A DNA stretch of 13,730 nt, from assembly GCA_015222065.1 (NCBI GenBank), contig JADFUQ010000314.1, forward strand, positions 1-13,730. The letters run 5' to 3'. Source of the stretch: Bacteroidota bacterium (GTDB lineage Bacteria > Bacteroidota > Bacteroidia > Bacteroidales > VadinHA17). The notes beneath the pieces were generated by a model. It did no database searches and had not been told where the DNA came from. It saw only the letters and a list, made by a program, of their open reading frames with translations. Positions 6,185-13,708 of this stretch are shown piece by piece. Made by a program: the position numbers and the translations under genes. Positions within the stretch are counted from its first letter, which is position 1; every line of letters begins with the position of its first letter.

Positions 6185-6991
6185 ATGGAGAACAAAAAGG
6201 TTTTATTTGTTTCTCAGGAAATTACCCCTTACTTGCCCGAGAATGAAATGTCCCGAATTGGGCGTAATTTACCTCAGGGCATCCAGGAAAAAGGCAAAGA
6301 GATACGCACTTTTATGCCTAAATTTGGATGTGTTAAAGAAAGAAGAAATCAACTTCACGAGGTAATCAGGCTATCTGGCATGAACGTTATCATTAATGAC
6401 TCCGATCATCCGCTAATTATTAAAGTAGCTTCCATTCAATCTGCAAGGATGCAGGTTTATTTCATTGATAATGAGGATTATTTCCAAAGAAAATTTATAC
6501 TTACTGATAAAAAAGGGGAAGAATTTAGTGATAATGATGAGCGGGCAATTTTCTATGCCCGTGGTGTGCTTGAAACCGTAAGAAAATTGAGATGGGCTCC
6601 TGACATTGTTCATTGTCATGGTTGGTTTACAAGCTTAGTGCCGCTTTATCTTAAAAAAAGCTTTGCTGATAATCCCTTGTTCTCAGACTCTAAAGTGGTG
6701 TATTCGGTATATAATAGTGAGTTTAAGAAACCGTTGGATCCTTCGTTTAAAAAGAAACTTCTGCTCGAAGGTATTACTAAAGATGATATTAAAATAATTA
6801 ACAACGCCAATTATTTAAATTTAAATAAGCTTGCCATTACAAATTCGGATGCTGTTATTATGGGAAGTAAGAAAATAAATCCCGAGTTGAAAACGTTTAT
6901 TGAGGAACGTGGTTTACCTGTTTTGGAGTATTTAGGGGAGGATGAATATATTAATAAGTATTCCGATTTTTATGATGAACTTATATCTTAA
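6185..6991 (+). CDS. Half-length GT5 'glycogen/starch synthase' N-terminal domain protein
   Basis: A 268-residue protein corresponding only to the N-terminal Rossmann half of GT5 glycogen/starch synthases (Glyco_transf_5). The opening KVLFVSQEITPYLPE and the motif PDIVHCHGWFTSLVPLYLK (139-157) match the family's first strand and its PDVVHxHDWHT motif. Full GlgA is about 480 residues; the entire C-terminal GT-B half, which carries the catalytic Glu and nucleotide-sugar contacts, is absent. The N-terminal KTGGL loop that grips ADP-glucose is replaced by ENEMSRIG (19-26). The protein is therefore unlikely to be a conventional glycogen synthase despite its usual annotation. Short versions like this recur in Bacteroidota, so it is a family form and not a local truncation. 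The ATG at 6185 is preferred over the upstream TTG because of the promoter. The DUF4270 gene follows after 7 nt. Confidence 0.82.
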   Translation: MENKKVLFVSQEITPYLPENEMSRIGRNLPQGIQEKGKEIRTFMPKFGCVKERRNQLHEVIRLSGMNVIINDSDHPLIIKVASIQSARMQVYFIDNEDYFQRKFILTDKKGEEFSDNDERAIFYARGVLETVRKLRWAPDIVHCHGWFTSLVPLYLKKSFADNPLFSDSKVVYSVYNSEFKKPLDPSFKKKLLLEGITKDDIKIINNANYLNLNKLAITNSDAVIMGSKKINPELKTFIEERGLPVLEYLGEDEYINKYSDFYDELIS

Positions 6992-6998
6992 TACAAAC

Positions 6999-8297
6999 AT
7001 GAAATTACCAATTATTAACCGGCTAATAAAATTGCCGGTTTCATATATTACCCTTTCTGTTTCCGTCCTTTTTTTGGGCGGTTTGTTTTTACTAACTTCT
7101 TGTGACGACGAAGGTACCCTGATAGGTGAAAATCTCCAACCCCAAAATGATAAATTTTCAGTTAATTATTATGATGAGTTCCCGGTTGAGGTGTATACCG
7201 GATTATTAGATTCATTAAGAGCAGATGAAACGGTGCTAGCTATAGCTGGTGAATTTATTGATCCTGTATTTGGTACTACAAAAGCTGATTTTATTACACA
7301 GGTGCGATTGTCAGACAGCTTGGTTTTCAGCGAGGAGCCGGTTATTGATTCTCTTATTGTGTTTCTTGAAGTTGCTGGTTCATATGGTGATACTAATTCT
7401 ATAATGGAGATTAATATCCATGAGCTTAAAAAAGATGTTTATCCTGATTCTGCTTATTACTCAAATTTAAATCAGGAAGGTTTATACTATGAGGATGTTG
7501 TAGGCTCGGCAAATTACAATGCATATGATACTTTGATAAAAATATATATGAATAATACATTTATTGAGAAGATAAAAGCTAATACAAGTGTTTTAGTCAA
7601 ACAGGACGAGTTTTTACAGAAGTTTAAAGGCTTGTATTTCACTTCAGATATACAGGCAGGGAATGGAACATTAACCAATTTCAACCTGCTTTCATTATCA
7701 ACCGATATGGTATTATTTTTTCATTATCCCTCATCAGATACATTGTTTTATAATTATATTTTCTCTATAAGCCAAAGTTCTGCACGTATAAATATGTATT
7801 CTCATGATTTCAGCACTGCTGATCCTGCCTACAGCATCGGCCATCTGAATGATAATATAGAAGACAGTGTTAGCTATATACAAGGATTGGCGGGGGCATT
7901 TACTAAGCTTAAATTTCCTACACTTGAAAACTGGCGCGATTCTCTGCCAATTGCAATAAATAAAGCAGAACTGGTAGTTAATTTGTCATCTGACGACCCT
8001 TACTCTTCTGAATACACTCCACCGGAGTATTTGGATATAAAAACCCGCGATGAGGATGGGAATTTTAATACAGTATATGATCTGGTTCTTGGCAGAGAGT
8101 ATTTTGGAGGCAATCTTCAGGAAGGAATATATATTTTCAATATTTCAGATTTTGTTCATAAATACCTTAACGAATATTATAATGATCCCACGCTTTATAT
8201 CTTTGTCAATGCGGATTATTACCGGGCTAACAGGGCAGTGCTTTGCGGGTATAACCACTCCGGGAAAGTTGAGTTGAAGATGACCTACATCAAATAA
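6999..8297 (+). CDS. DUF4270 outer-membrane lipoprotein
   Basis: A 432-residue DUF4270 family protein of unknown function. It begins with a hydrophobic signal peptide (about 10-31) and lipobox LTSC with the lipidated Cys35. The residues after the cysteine, Asp-Asp-Glu, resemble the acidic export signal that sends Bacteroidota lipoproteins to the cell surface. The next segment (IGENLQPQNDKF, then FIDPVFGTTKADFITQ) matches the family's N-terminal pattern. The rest is rich in beta-type, Asp/Tyr-rich sequence with no catalytic motif I recognise. An in-frame ATG at 6942 would add 19 residues lying inside the upstream gene and would spoil the signal peptide, so 6999 is chosen. With 7 nt between genes it is almost certainly co-transcribed with the GT5 gene and lacks its own promoter. 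Confidence 0.88.
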   Translation: MKLPIINRLIKLPVSYITLSVSVLFLGGLFLLTSCDDEGTLIGENLQPQNDKFSVNYYDEFPVEVYTGLLDSLRADETVLAIAGEFIDPVFGTTKADFITQVRLSDSLVFSEEPVIDSLIVFLEVAGSYGDTNSIMEINIHELKKDVYPDSAYYSNLNQEGLYYEDVVGSANYNAYDTLIKIYMNNTFIEKIKANTSVLVKQDEFLQKFKGLYFTSDIQAGNGTLTNFNLLSLSTDMVLFFHYPSSDTLFYNYIFSISQSSARINMYSHDFSTADPAYSIGHLNDNIEDSVSYIQGLAGAFTKLKFPTLENWRDSLPIAINKAELVVNLSSDDPYSSEYTPPEYLDIKTRDEDGNFNTVYDLVLGREYFGGNLQEGIYIFNISDFVHKYLNEYYNDPTLYIFVNADYYRANRAVLCGYNHSGKVELKMTYIK

Positions 8298-8329
8298 TGG
8301 AATGATGGAATGATGGAAGAATGGAAGAA
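8298..8329 (+). repeat. TGGAATGA/TGGAAGAA octamer tract, site 2
   Basis: Four octamers in strict 8-nt phase start immediately after the DUF4270 stop codon: TGGAATGA twice, then TGGAAGAA twice. They belong to the same family as 86-109, 8542-8616 and 13709-13730. Confidence 0.85.
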
Positions 8330-8345
8330 TGGTGCGAAGAAAAAC

Positions 8346-8436
8346 TAACCGCAGAGATCGCAAAGAAGGCGCAAAGTTTGCATAAGAATATTTGTACTTT
8401 GCGTTCTTAGCGCATCCTTAGCGTACTTGGCGGTTA
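8346..8436. repeat. 91-bp imperfect inverted repeat (CGCAGAG/GCAAAG element)
   Basis: The outer ends TAACCGC (8346-8352) and GCGGTTA (8430-8436) are exact inverse complements. The inner arms CGCAAAG (8370-8376) and CTTTGCG (8397-8403) pair exactly around a 20-nt AT-rich loop. Between them, both arms carry degenerate GC(A/T)AAG words that are mutually complementary with gaps. A transcript would fold into a long hairpin. No transposase or obvious target-site duplication is visible. A 16-bp relative, ACCACA-GAGT-TGCGGT, follows at 8454-8469. Confidence 0.75.
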
Positions 8437-8453
8437 ATTCTTTAATAAATATA

Positions 8454-8487
8454 ACCACAGAGTTGCGGTGTGAAGAGCAAAGAGCAA
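8454..8487 (+). repeat. Mini inverted repeat plus AGAGCAA 7-bp tandem
   Basis: ACCACA (8454-8459) and TGCGGT (8464-8469) form a one-mismatch inverted pair resembling the ends of the preceding 91-bp element. AGAGCAA is then repeated in tandem at 8474-8480 and 8481-8487. Confidence 0.55.
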
Positions 8488-8506
8488 AGGATTCTGTGAA
8501 AGAATT

Positions 8507-8541
8507 AACTTATAACTTTTAACCTATAACGTATAACTTTT
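8507..8541 (+). repeat. ATAACTTTT word tract upstream of glmS
   Basis: AACTTATAAC, TTTTAACCTATAAC and GTATAACTTTTT follow one another. This is the word family seen upstream of the PBP gene at 131-173. No consensus promoter is visible in or after it. Confidence 0.6.
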
Positions 8542-8616
8542 TGGATGAATGAAATAATGAAGCAATGGAACACGGGATTACCCAGTATTCCAACATTCCA
8601 TTATTCCAATATTCCA
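8542..8616. repeat. Inverted octamer element (TGGAANNN versus ATTCCANN), site 3
   Basis: The left arm contains degenerate octamers in 8-nt phase (TGGATGAA, TGAAATAA, TGAAGCAA, TGGAACAC; 8542-8573). The right arm has ATTCCA starting at 8587, 8595, 8603 and 8611, exactly every 8 nt, in the opposite orientation. The arms meet at GGGATTACCC (8574-8583), which gives a short hairpin with an ATTA loop. With the preceding elements it makes up nearly all of the 360-nt gene-free stretch 8298-8657. From 8617 to the glmS start the sequence is plain A/T-rich. Confidence 0.7.
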
Positions 8617-8657
8617 AGAAATAAGTATTATCCTAAAGAACTCTAATTATTATTTTT

Positions 8658-10493
8658 ATGTGTGGAATTATTGGTTACATAGGGAAAAAACCGGCATATC
8701 CTGTTCTTATTAACGGGTTGAAAAAACTTGAATACCGTGGATATGATTCAGCAGGGATTTCTGTTGTTGATGATAAAGTAAAAACATACAAGTGTAAAGG
8801 GAAAATTGCTGATCTTGAGAAACATATTAAAGGGAATGATTTAAATGGTGTTATTGGTATCGGGCATACCCGCTGGGCAACACATGGAGAACCGAATGAC
8901 ACAAATGCTCATCCCCATAAATCTCAGCACGGACATTTTATTATAATTCATAACGGAATTATTGAGAATTACGCAAGGCTGAAAAATAAATTGACAGAAA
9001 AAGGATATAAATTTAATACCGAAACAGATACTGAAGTTCTTGCCAATCTTATCGAACACATTTATCTTAAAGGAAAAGTTTCTGCCGAACAGGCCGTCCG
9101 TCTTGCGCTGAGGAAAGTTATAGGGGCTTATGGATTAGTTATTATTTGTGCCGATGAGCCTGAGCAACTTATTGCTGCCAGGAAAGGAAGTCCATTGGTT
9201 ATTGGCATAGGTGAGGATGAATATTTTATCGCCTCAGATGCCACACCTATTGTGGAATATACAAAAAGTGTTGTTTACCTTAATGATAACAATATCGCAA
9301 TAGTTACGAAAAGTGAATTAAGTCTGAAAACTATTGGTAACAATATATTAACTCCAAAAATTCAAATCCTTGATCTTGATATCGGTGAAATAGATAAAGG
9401 AGACTTTGAGCATTTTATGCTAAAGGAGATCTTTGAACAACCAAGGTCAATCCAGGACACTTTCAGGGGCAGGATCTCTAGGGAAAGGAACACCATCCAC
9501 CTTGGAGGATTACATGAGGTGATGCCGAAACTGGTAAATGCCAGGCGAATTATCATTATCGGCTGTGGTACTTCATGGCATGCTGCTCTTATCGGAGAAT
9601 ATCTTTTTGAGGAATTTGCAAGGATCCCCGTGGAGGTTGAATATGCTTCAGAGTTTAGATACCGCAACCCGGTGATTCATATTGATGATGTTGTAATTGT
9701 TATCAGCCAGAGTGGTGAAACGGCTGATACCCTGGCAGCAGTGAATCAGGCACGTGAATCAGGCGCTCTCGTTCTTGGTATATGTAATGTAGCAGGTTCC
9801 AGTATCCCCAGAGAAACTCAGGGAGGGGTTTATATGCATGCAGGTCCTGAAATTGGAGTAGCTTCAACCAAGGCCTTTACTGCCCAGGTTACTGTGCTCA
9901 CGATGATGGCCATGCTGATAGGGAAAAAACGGTTTATCCTTGATGAAAAAAAATATGAAAAATTCATCACTGAGTTACTGAGAATACCTTCAAAAATAGA
10001 AGAGATCCTGAAAAACAATGATCTTTATAAAAAGATTGCCGGGTTATATGTTAATTCTAACAATTTTATCTACCTCGGCAGAGGTTACTTTTTCCCGGTT
10101 GCCCTGGAAGGAGCGCTGAAACTAAAAGAAATTTCATATATACATGCTGAAGGATACCCGGCAGCTGAAATGAAACACGGACCAATTGCTCTTATTGATG
10201 AAAATATGCCGGTTGTGGTTATTGCTCCACAGGATGATTCGTATGAGAAAATTGTAAGCAATATCCGGGAAGTTAAAGCCAGAGGAGGAATTGTGATTGC
10301 TGTAGTTAATAAGGGGGATAAAACTATAAGTGAAATTGCGGATCATGTTTTTGAAGTTCCCTCAACAGTTCTTGCTCTTGCTCCGCTGCTTACTGTAGTA
10401 CCTCTTCAGTTGCTTTCATACCATATTGCGGTTTTGAGAAGTTGTAATGTTGATCAACCGAGAAACCTGGCAAAATCTGTAACAGTAGAGTGA
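8658..10493 (+). CDS. glmS: Glutamine-fructose-6-phosphate aminotransferase (isomerizing)
   Basis: A 611-residue GlmS, which converts fructose-6-phosphate and glutamine to glucosamine-6-phosphate and glutamate, the first committed step to UDP-GlcNAc for peptidoglycan and lipid A. Cys2 is the N-terminal glutaminase nucleophile once Met is removed. TRWATHG (71-77), HNG (98-100) and TDTE (123-126) complete the class II amidotransferase site. Two SIS domains follow, with CGTSWHA at 303-309, SQSGETADT at 350-358 and STKAFTAQ at 403-410. Glu491, His507 and Lys606 occupy the positions of E. coli Glu488, His504 and Lys603. The C-terminus DQPRNLAKSVTVE is the invariant tail. Length is within two residues of E. 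coli GlmS. The 360-nt upstream spacer is repeat words, with no glmS-ribozyme-like core and no consensus promoter that I can see. Confidence 0.98.
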   Translation: MCGIIGYIGKKPAYPVLINGLKKLEYRGYDSAGISVVDDKVKTYKCKGKIADLEKHIKGNDLNGVIGIGHTRWATHGEPNDTNAHPHKSQHGHFIIIHNGIIENYARLKNKLTEKGYKFNTETDTEVLANLIEHIYLKGKVSAEQAVRLALRKVIGAYGLVIICADEPEQLIAARKGSPLVIGIGEDEYFIASDATPIVEYTKSVVYLNDNNIAIVTKSELSLKTIGNNILTPKIQILDLDIGEIDKGDFEHFMLKEIFEQPRSIQDTFRGRISRERNTIHLGGLHEVMPKLVNARRIIIIGCGTSWHAALIGEYLFEEFARIPVEVEYASEFRYRNPVIHIDDVVIVISQSGETADTLAAVNQARESGALVLGICNVAGSSIPRETQGGVYMHAGPEIGVASTKAFTAQVTVLTMMAMLIGKKRFILDEKKYEKFITELLRIPSKIEEILKNNDLYKKIAGLYVNSNNFIYLGRGYFFPVALEGALKLKEISYIHAEGYPAAEMKHGPIALIDENMPVVVIAPQDDSYEKIVSNIREVKARGGIVIAVVNKGDKTISEIADHVFEVPSTVLALAPLLTVVPLQLLSYHIAVLRSCNVDQPRNLAKSVTVE

Positions 10494-10496
10494 ATT

Positions 10497-10530
10497 AGTT
10501 GGCAATTGGCAAAAAGGCAGTTGGCAATTA
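10497..10530 (+). repeat. GGCAGTTGGCAATT word repeat, copy 2
   Basis: AGTTGGCAATT occurs at 10497-10507 and 10519-10529, joined by GGCAAAAAGGC. It starts 3 nt after the glmS stop codon. It matches the reverse complement of 21-48 closely and so is a second, oppositely oriented copy of that family. Confidence 0.8.
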
Positions 10531-10560
10531 GGTAACATCAAATAGCTATATTTTAATTGT

Positions 10561-10580
10561 GGACTGAAGACTGCTGACTT
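10561..10580 (+). repeat. GACTGAAGACTGCTGACT word tract
   Basis: ACTGAAG, ACTGCTG and ACTTT follow one another as three ACT-initial words about 7 nt apart. The tract is short and degenerate. It sits in the 124-nt spacer between glmS and the DUF4954 gene, in which no consensus promoter or terminator is visible. Confidence 0.45.
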
Positions 10581-10617
10581 TAAAAATGATATTAGCCATT
10601 GTAAATATTTTAATTAT

Positions 10618-12609
10618 ATGAATTCTTACCGGAAACTTACCCCAGAGGAAATAAAACAACTTAACCGGCAAAATTGTTATGCGGATGACTGGCTAGAGGT
10701 TAAGGTAACCAATGATTTTAGCCCCGCGAATGTTAAAAACGTGACTTTTTCGGGGAAGATCCGGATGGGTTGCTTCGAAAAAGAGTTTCAACTGCCTAAC
10801 GGAATGAAAAAACAATCAGGTATTTATAATGCTGTTTTGCATAATTGTTTAATTGGTGATAATACCTATGTTGCACAGGTTAGAAATTACATGGCGAATT
10901 ATGATGTTGGGGAAGGATCATTTATCGATAATGTTGATATTATTGAAGTGAATGAAGAAAGTTCGTTTGGTAATGGTGTTTTAGTGAATGTTCTGGATGA
11001 GACCGGGGGAAGAAACCTCCCGATTTTTAATGAATTATCAGCTCATCTGGCTTATATCATGGTATTGTATCGCCATCGTCCGGATGTGATCGAAAAACTG
11101 TTTCAGATGATCGGAAATTACACGCAAAAGGTAACTTCCGGTAGAGGAAAAATAGGGAATAATGTGAAAATAGCAAATTCAAGGGTCATTAAGAATGTAT
11201 CTGTTGGGGATAACACTTCCATCGAAGGGGCAGAGTTATTATCCAATGGAAGCATCAATTCTAATTCTTTTGATCCGGTTTATATTGGTCCGGGTGTAAT
11301 TATGGAAGATTTTATTGTGTCATCAGGCTCAACTGTATCAGATTCGACAGTTGTTGATAAATGCTTTATCGGGCAGGCATGTGTGTTAAAAAAACACTAT
11401 TCATCTGAAAACTCTTTGTTTTTTGCAAATTGTGCCGGTTATCACGGAGAAGCCTGTTCTCTTTTTGCCGGACCATATACTGTTACACATCATAAGTCAA
11501 CATTACTTATTGCCGGAATGTTTTCTTTTATGAATGCCGGAAGTGGTTCAAACCAAAGTAACCATATGTATAAACTCGGACCAATACATCAGGGTATTGT
11601 TGAGCGAGGGGCAAAAACAACCAGCAATTCCTATCTTTTATGGCCTGCAAAGGTTGGTCCGTTTACCCTGGTAATGGGAAGGCATTATAAAAACTCTGAT
11701 ACTTCGGACCTGCCATTCTCTTATATTGTAGAAAGTAAAGATGAAAGCATACTTGCTCCGGGTGTAAATTTGCGTAGTGTAGGAACAATAAGGGATGCCC
11801 AAAAATGGCCCAGGAGAGATCGCCGTAAGGATACCCGGAAACTCGACTTTATAAATTTTAATTTACTCAGCCCATACACAATAAATAAAATGATAGCAGG
11901 ACGCGATCTGCTTATAAAGCTTAAAGAATATTCAGGTGAAAAATCTGATTTCTATACTTTTGAGAATACAAAGATAACCAAAGCGTCTCTTGAAAGGGGA
12001 ATTAAATTGTATGGTATGGGAATTGATAAATTTCTTGGGAATTCGCTGATCAAAAGACTGGAAATAGCTAAATTCAGAACTAACCGGGAGATAAGGGAAA
12101 GACTAAAGCCTGATACAGCAATTGGAAAAGGGAAATGGATTGATCTGGCAGGACTTATTGCCCCTGTTGATGAGATTGAAAAATTAATGAATGATATTGA
12201 GCAGGGAGAAATTGATTCTTTAAAAACTATTCGCAAGGTTTTTGAATCTCTGCATAATAATTATTATACTTATGAGTGGACCTGGGCTATTGATATAATA
12301 CAAAAAGAAACAGGGAAGAACCTGGCTGATTTTACAGCGGAGGATATTATTCAATTGACCGCCAGGTGGAAGAAGAGTGTTACAGATCTTGACGAAATGC
12401 TTTATAATGATGCCAGAAAAGAATTTACACTTTCAAAGCAAACAGGATTTGGTGTTGATGGAGATATGAAAACCAAGCTTCTTGATTTTGCCCAGGTAAG
12501 AGGTGATTTTGAAAAAAACCAACAGGTATCAGCTATTAAAGATCATATTGAGAAAAAAACATTTCTCGGAAATGAGTTAATTGAAAGAATGAAAATGGTT
12601 AAATCATAA
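10618..12609 (+). CDS. DUF4954 family protein (predicted left-handed beta-helix)
   Basis: A 663-residue protein of the DUF4954 family, function unknown. Hexapeptide-like turns that suggest a left-handed parallel beta-helix are visible around 77-122 (CLIGDNTYV, YDVGEGSFI) and 176-257 (KIGNNVKIANSRVIKNVSVG, VYIGPGV, CFIGQACVL). This is the fold of sugar-nucleotide acyltransferases and pyrophosphorylases. A striking block at 274-357 is rich in His, Asn and Gly (GYHGE, THHK, SNQSNHMYKLGPIHQG, GRHY) and looks like a ligand or catalytic site. The last 240 residues appear helical and charged. No signal peptide or membrane segment is present, so a cytoplasmic location is likely. It follows glmS by 124 nt on the same strand, and its stop is 11 nt from the converging rfbB stop. 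A role in sugar-nucleotide metabolism is suggested by fold and neighbours only. Confidence 0.8.
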   Translation: MNSYRKLTPEEIKQLNRQNCYADDWLEVKVTNDFSPANVKNVTFSGKIRMGCFEKEFQLPNGMKKQSGIYNAVLHNCLIGDNTYVAQVRNYMANYDVGEGSFIDNVDIIEVNEESSFGNGVLVNVLDETGGRNLPIFNELSAHLAYIMVLYRHRPDVIEKLFQMIGNYTQKVTSGRGKIGNNVKIANSRVIKNVSVGDNTSIEGAELLSNGSINSNSFDPVYIGPGVIMEDFIVSSGSTVSDSTVVDKCFIGQACVLKKHYSSENSLFFANCAGYHGEACSLFAGPYTVTHHKSTLLIAGMFSFMNAGSGSNQSNHMYKLGPIHQGIVERGAKTTSNSYLLWPAKVGPFTLVMGRHYKNSDTSDLPFSYIVESKDESILAPGVNLRSVGTIRDAQKWPRRDRRKDTRKLDFINFNLLSPYTINKMIAGRDLLIKLKEYSGEKSDFYTFENTKITKASLERGIKLYGMGIDKFLGNSLIKRLEIAKFRTNREIRERLKPDTAIGKGKWIDLAGLIAPVDEIEKLMNDIEQGEIDSLKTIRKVFESLHNNYYTYEWTWAIDIIQKETGKNLADFTAEDIIQLTARWKKSVTDLDEMLYNDARKEFTLSKQTGFGVDGDMKTKLLDFAQVRGDFEKNQQVSAIKDHIEKKTFLGNELIERMKMVKS

Positions 12610-12620
12610 AATCCCCACGG

Positions 12621-13676
12621 TTATCTTTTTACATATTGGTTTGAATAATATTTTTCATATTCTCCGGATATAATACGGTTAAGCCATTCGGTGTTTTCCA
12701 GATACCATACAACTGTTTTCTCCAGTCCTTCTTTAAAATTAACCGAAGGTTTCCACCCCAGTTCTCTCTGAATTTTTCCCGAGTCAATGGCATAACGCAG
12801 ATCATGTCCCGCACGGTCTTTTACAAAGGTGATCAGTTTTGCTGAGGTTCCCGGTTTCCTGTCGAGCTTACGGTCCATTGTTTCACAAAGCTGACGAATA
12901 AGGTCAATATTCCTCCATTCATTATTGCCTCCAATATTGTATGTTTCTCCGGTTTTGCCTTTATGGAATATCAGATCGATGGCATTGGCATGATCTTCAA
13001 CATAGAGCCAGTCACGTATATTCTCCCCTTTACCGTAAACAGGGATCTCCTTGTTGTTTTTTATATTATTGATAGCCAAGGGGATCAGTTTTTCGGGAAA
13101 CTGGTTAGGGCCATAATTATTTGAACAATTAGAAATGACTACCGGAAGATTAAATGTGTGATAATAAGCCCTTACCAGATGATCAGAACTTGCCTTTGAA
13201 GAAGAATAAGGGCTACGGGGATCATATGGAGTTGATTCAACAAAATATCCTTCTTTACCTAATGATCCGTAAACCTCATCGGTTGAGATATGATAGAACA
13301 GCCTGTCTTCCTGATTGTTACCCCAAAGTTCCCTTGCCGCGTTCAGCAGGTTAACTGTCCCGATTATATTAGTGTAAATAAATTCTGTCGGGTTGGTAAT
13401 TGAACGATCAACATGCGATTCGGCAGCTAAATGGATAACACCTGTGAAATCATATTTTTTAAACAGATCAAAAACAAATTCCCGGTCAATTATATCACCT
13501 TTTTCAAAAATATAGTTCTCTTTTCTGTCAATGTCCTTAAGGTTTTCAAGATTCCCTGCATAGGTCAGCTTGTCAAGATTTACAATCTGATAATCGGGAT
13601 ATTGGCTGACAAATCTACGGATTACATGTGATCCGATGAATCCTGCACCTCCTGTAATAAGCACTGTTTTGTTCAT
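12621..13676 (-). CDS. rfbB: dTDP-glucose 4,6-dehydratase
   Basis: A 351-residue extended short-chain dehydrogenase/reductase that converts dTDP-D-glucose to dTDP-4-keto-6-deoxy-D-glucose, the second step toward dTDP-L-rhamnose and other deoxysugars of surface polysaccharide. The NAD-binding GGAGFIG (Gly9, Gly12, Gly15) opens the protein. The RmlB-specific Thr132-Asp133-Glu134 triad lies in STDEVYG. The catalytic YxxxK is Tyr157-Lys161. AAESHVDRS (84-92) and NNYGPNQFPEKLIP (186-199) are typical of RmlB. Length is normal and all key residues are intact. Minus-strand AAAAAG stands directly before the ATG at 13676. No rmlA, rmlC or rmlD is visible; they could lie beyond the right edge upstream of this gene or elsewhere in the genome. 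The gene converges on the DUF4954 gene. Confidence 0.96.
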   Translation of the reverse strand: MNKTVLITGGAGFIGSHVIRRFVSQYPDYQIVNLDKLTYAGNLENLKDIDRKENYIFEKGDIIDREFVFDLFKKYDFTGVIHLAAESHVDRSITNPTEFIYTNIIGTVNLLNAARELWGNNQEDRLFYHISTDEVYGSLGKEGYFVESTPYDPRSPYSSSKASSDHLVRAYYHTFNLPVVISNCSNNYGPNQFPEKLIPLAINNIKNNKEIPVYGKGENIRDWLYVEDHANAIDLIFHKGKTGETYNIGGNNEWRNIDLIRQLCETMDRKLDRKPGTSAKLITFVKDRAGHDLRYAIDSGKIQRELGWKPSVNFKEGLEKTVVWYLENTEWLNRIISGEYEKYYSNQYVKR

Positions 13677-13708
13677 CTTTTTAAAATTTATTCATTTAGC
13701 AGTCATAC

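Noticed and set aside
6942..6998. An earlier ATG for the DUF4270 lipoprotein, inside the GT5 gene.
   Set aside because: It would place 19 extra residues before a normal signal peptide and overlap the preceding gene by 50 nt. The ATG at 6999 gives a proper basic-hydrophobic-lipobox signal.
8298..8657. A glmS ribozyme or another riboswitch in the long glmS leader.
   Set aside because: The spacer is composed of repeat words and hairpins with no recognisable glmS-ribozyme core. That ribozyme is mainly known from Gram-positive bacteria.
9362..9667. A 101-codon minus-strand reading frame opposite glmS.
   Set aside because: It is entirely antisense to the highly conserved glmS coding sequence and has no family resemblance or initiation signals.
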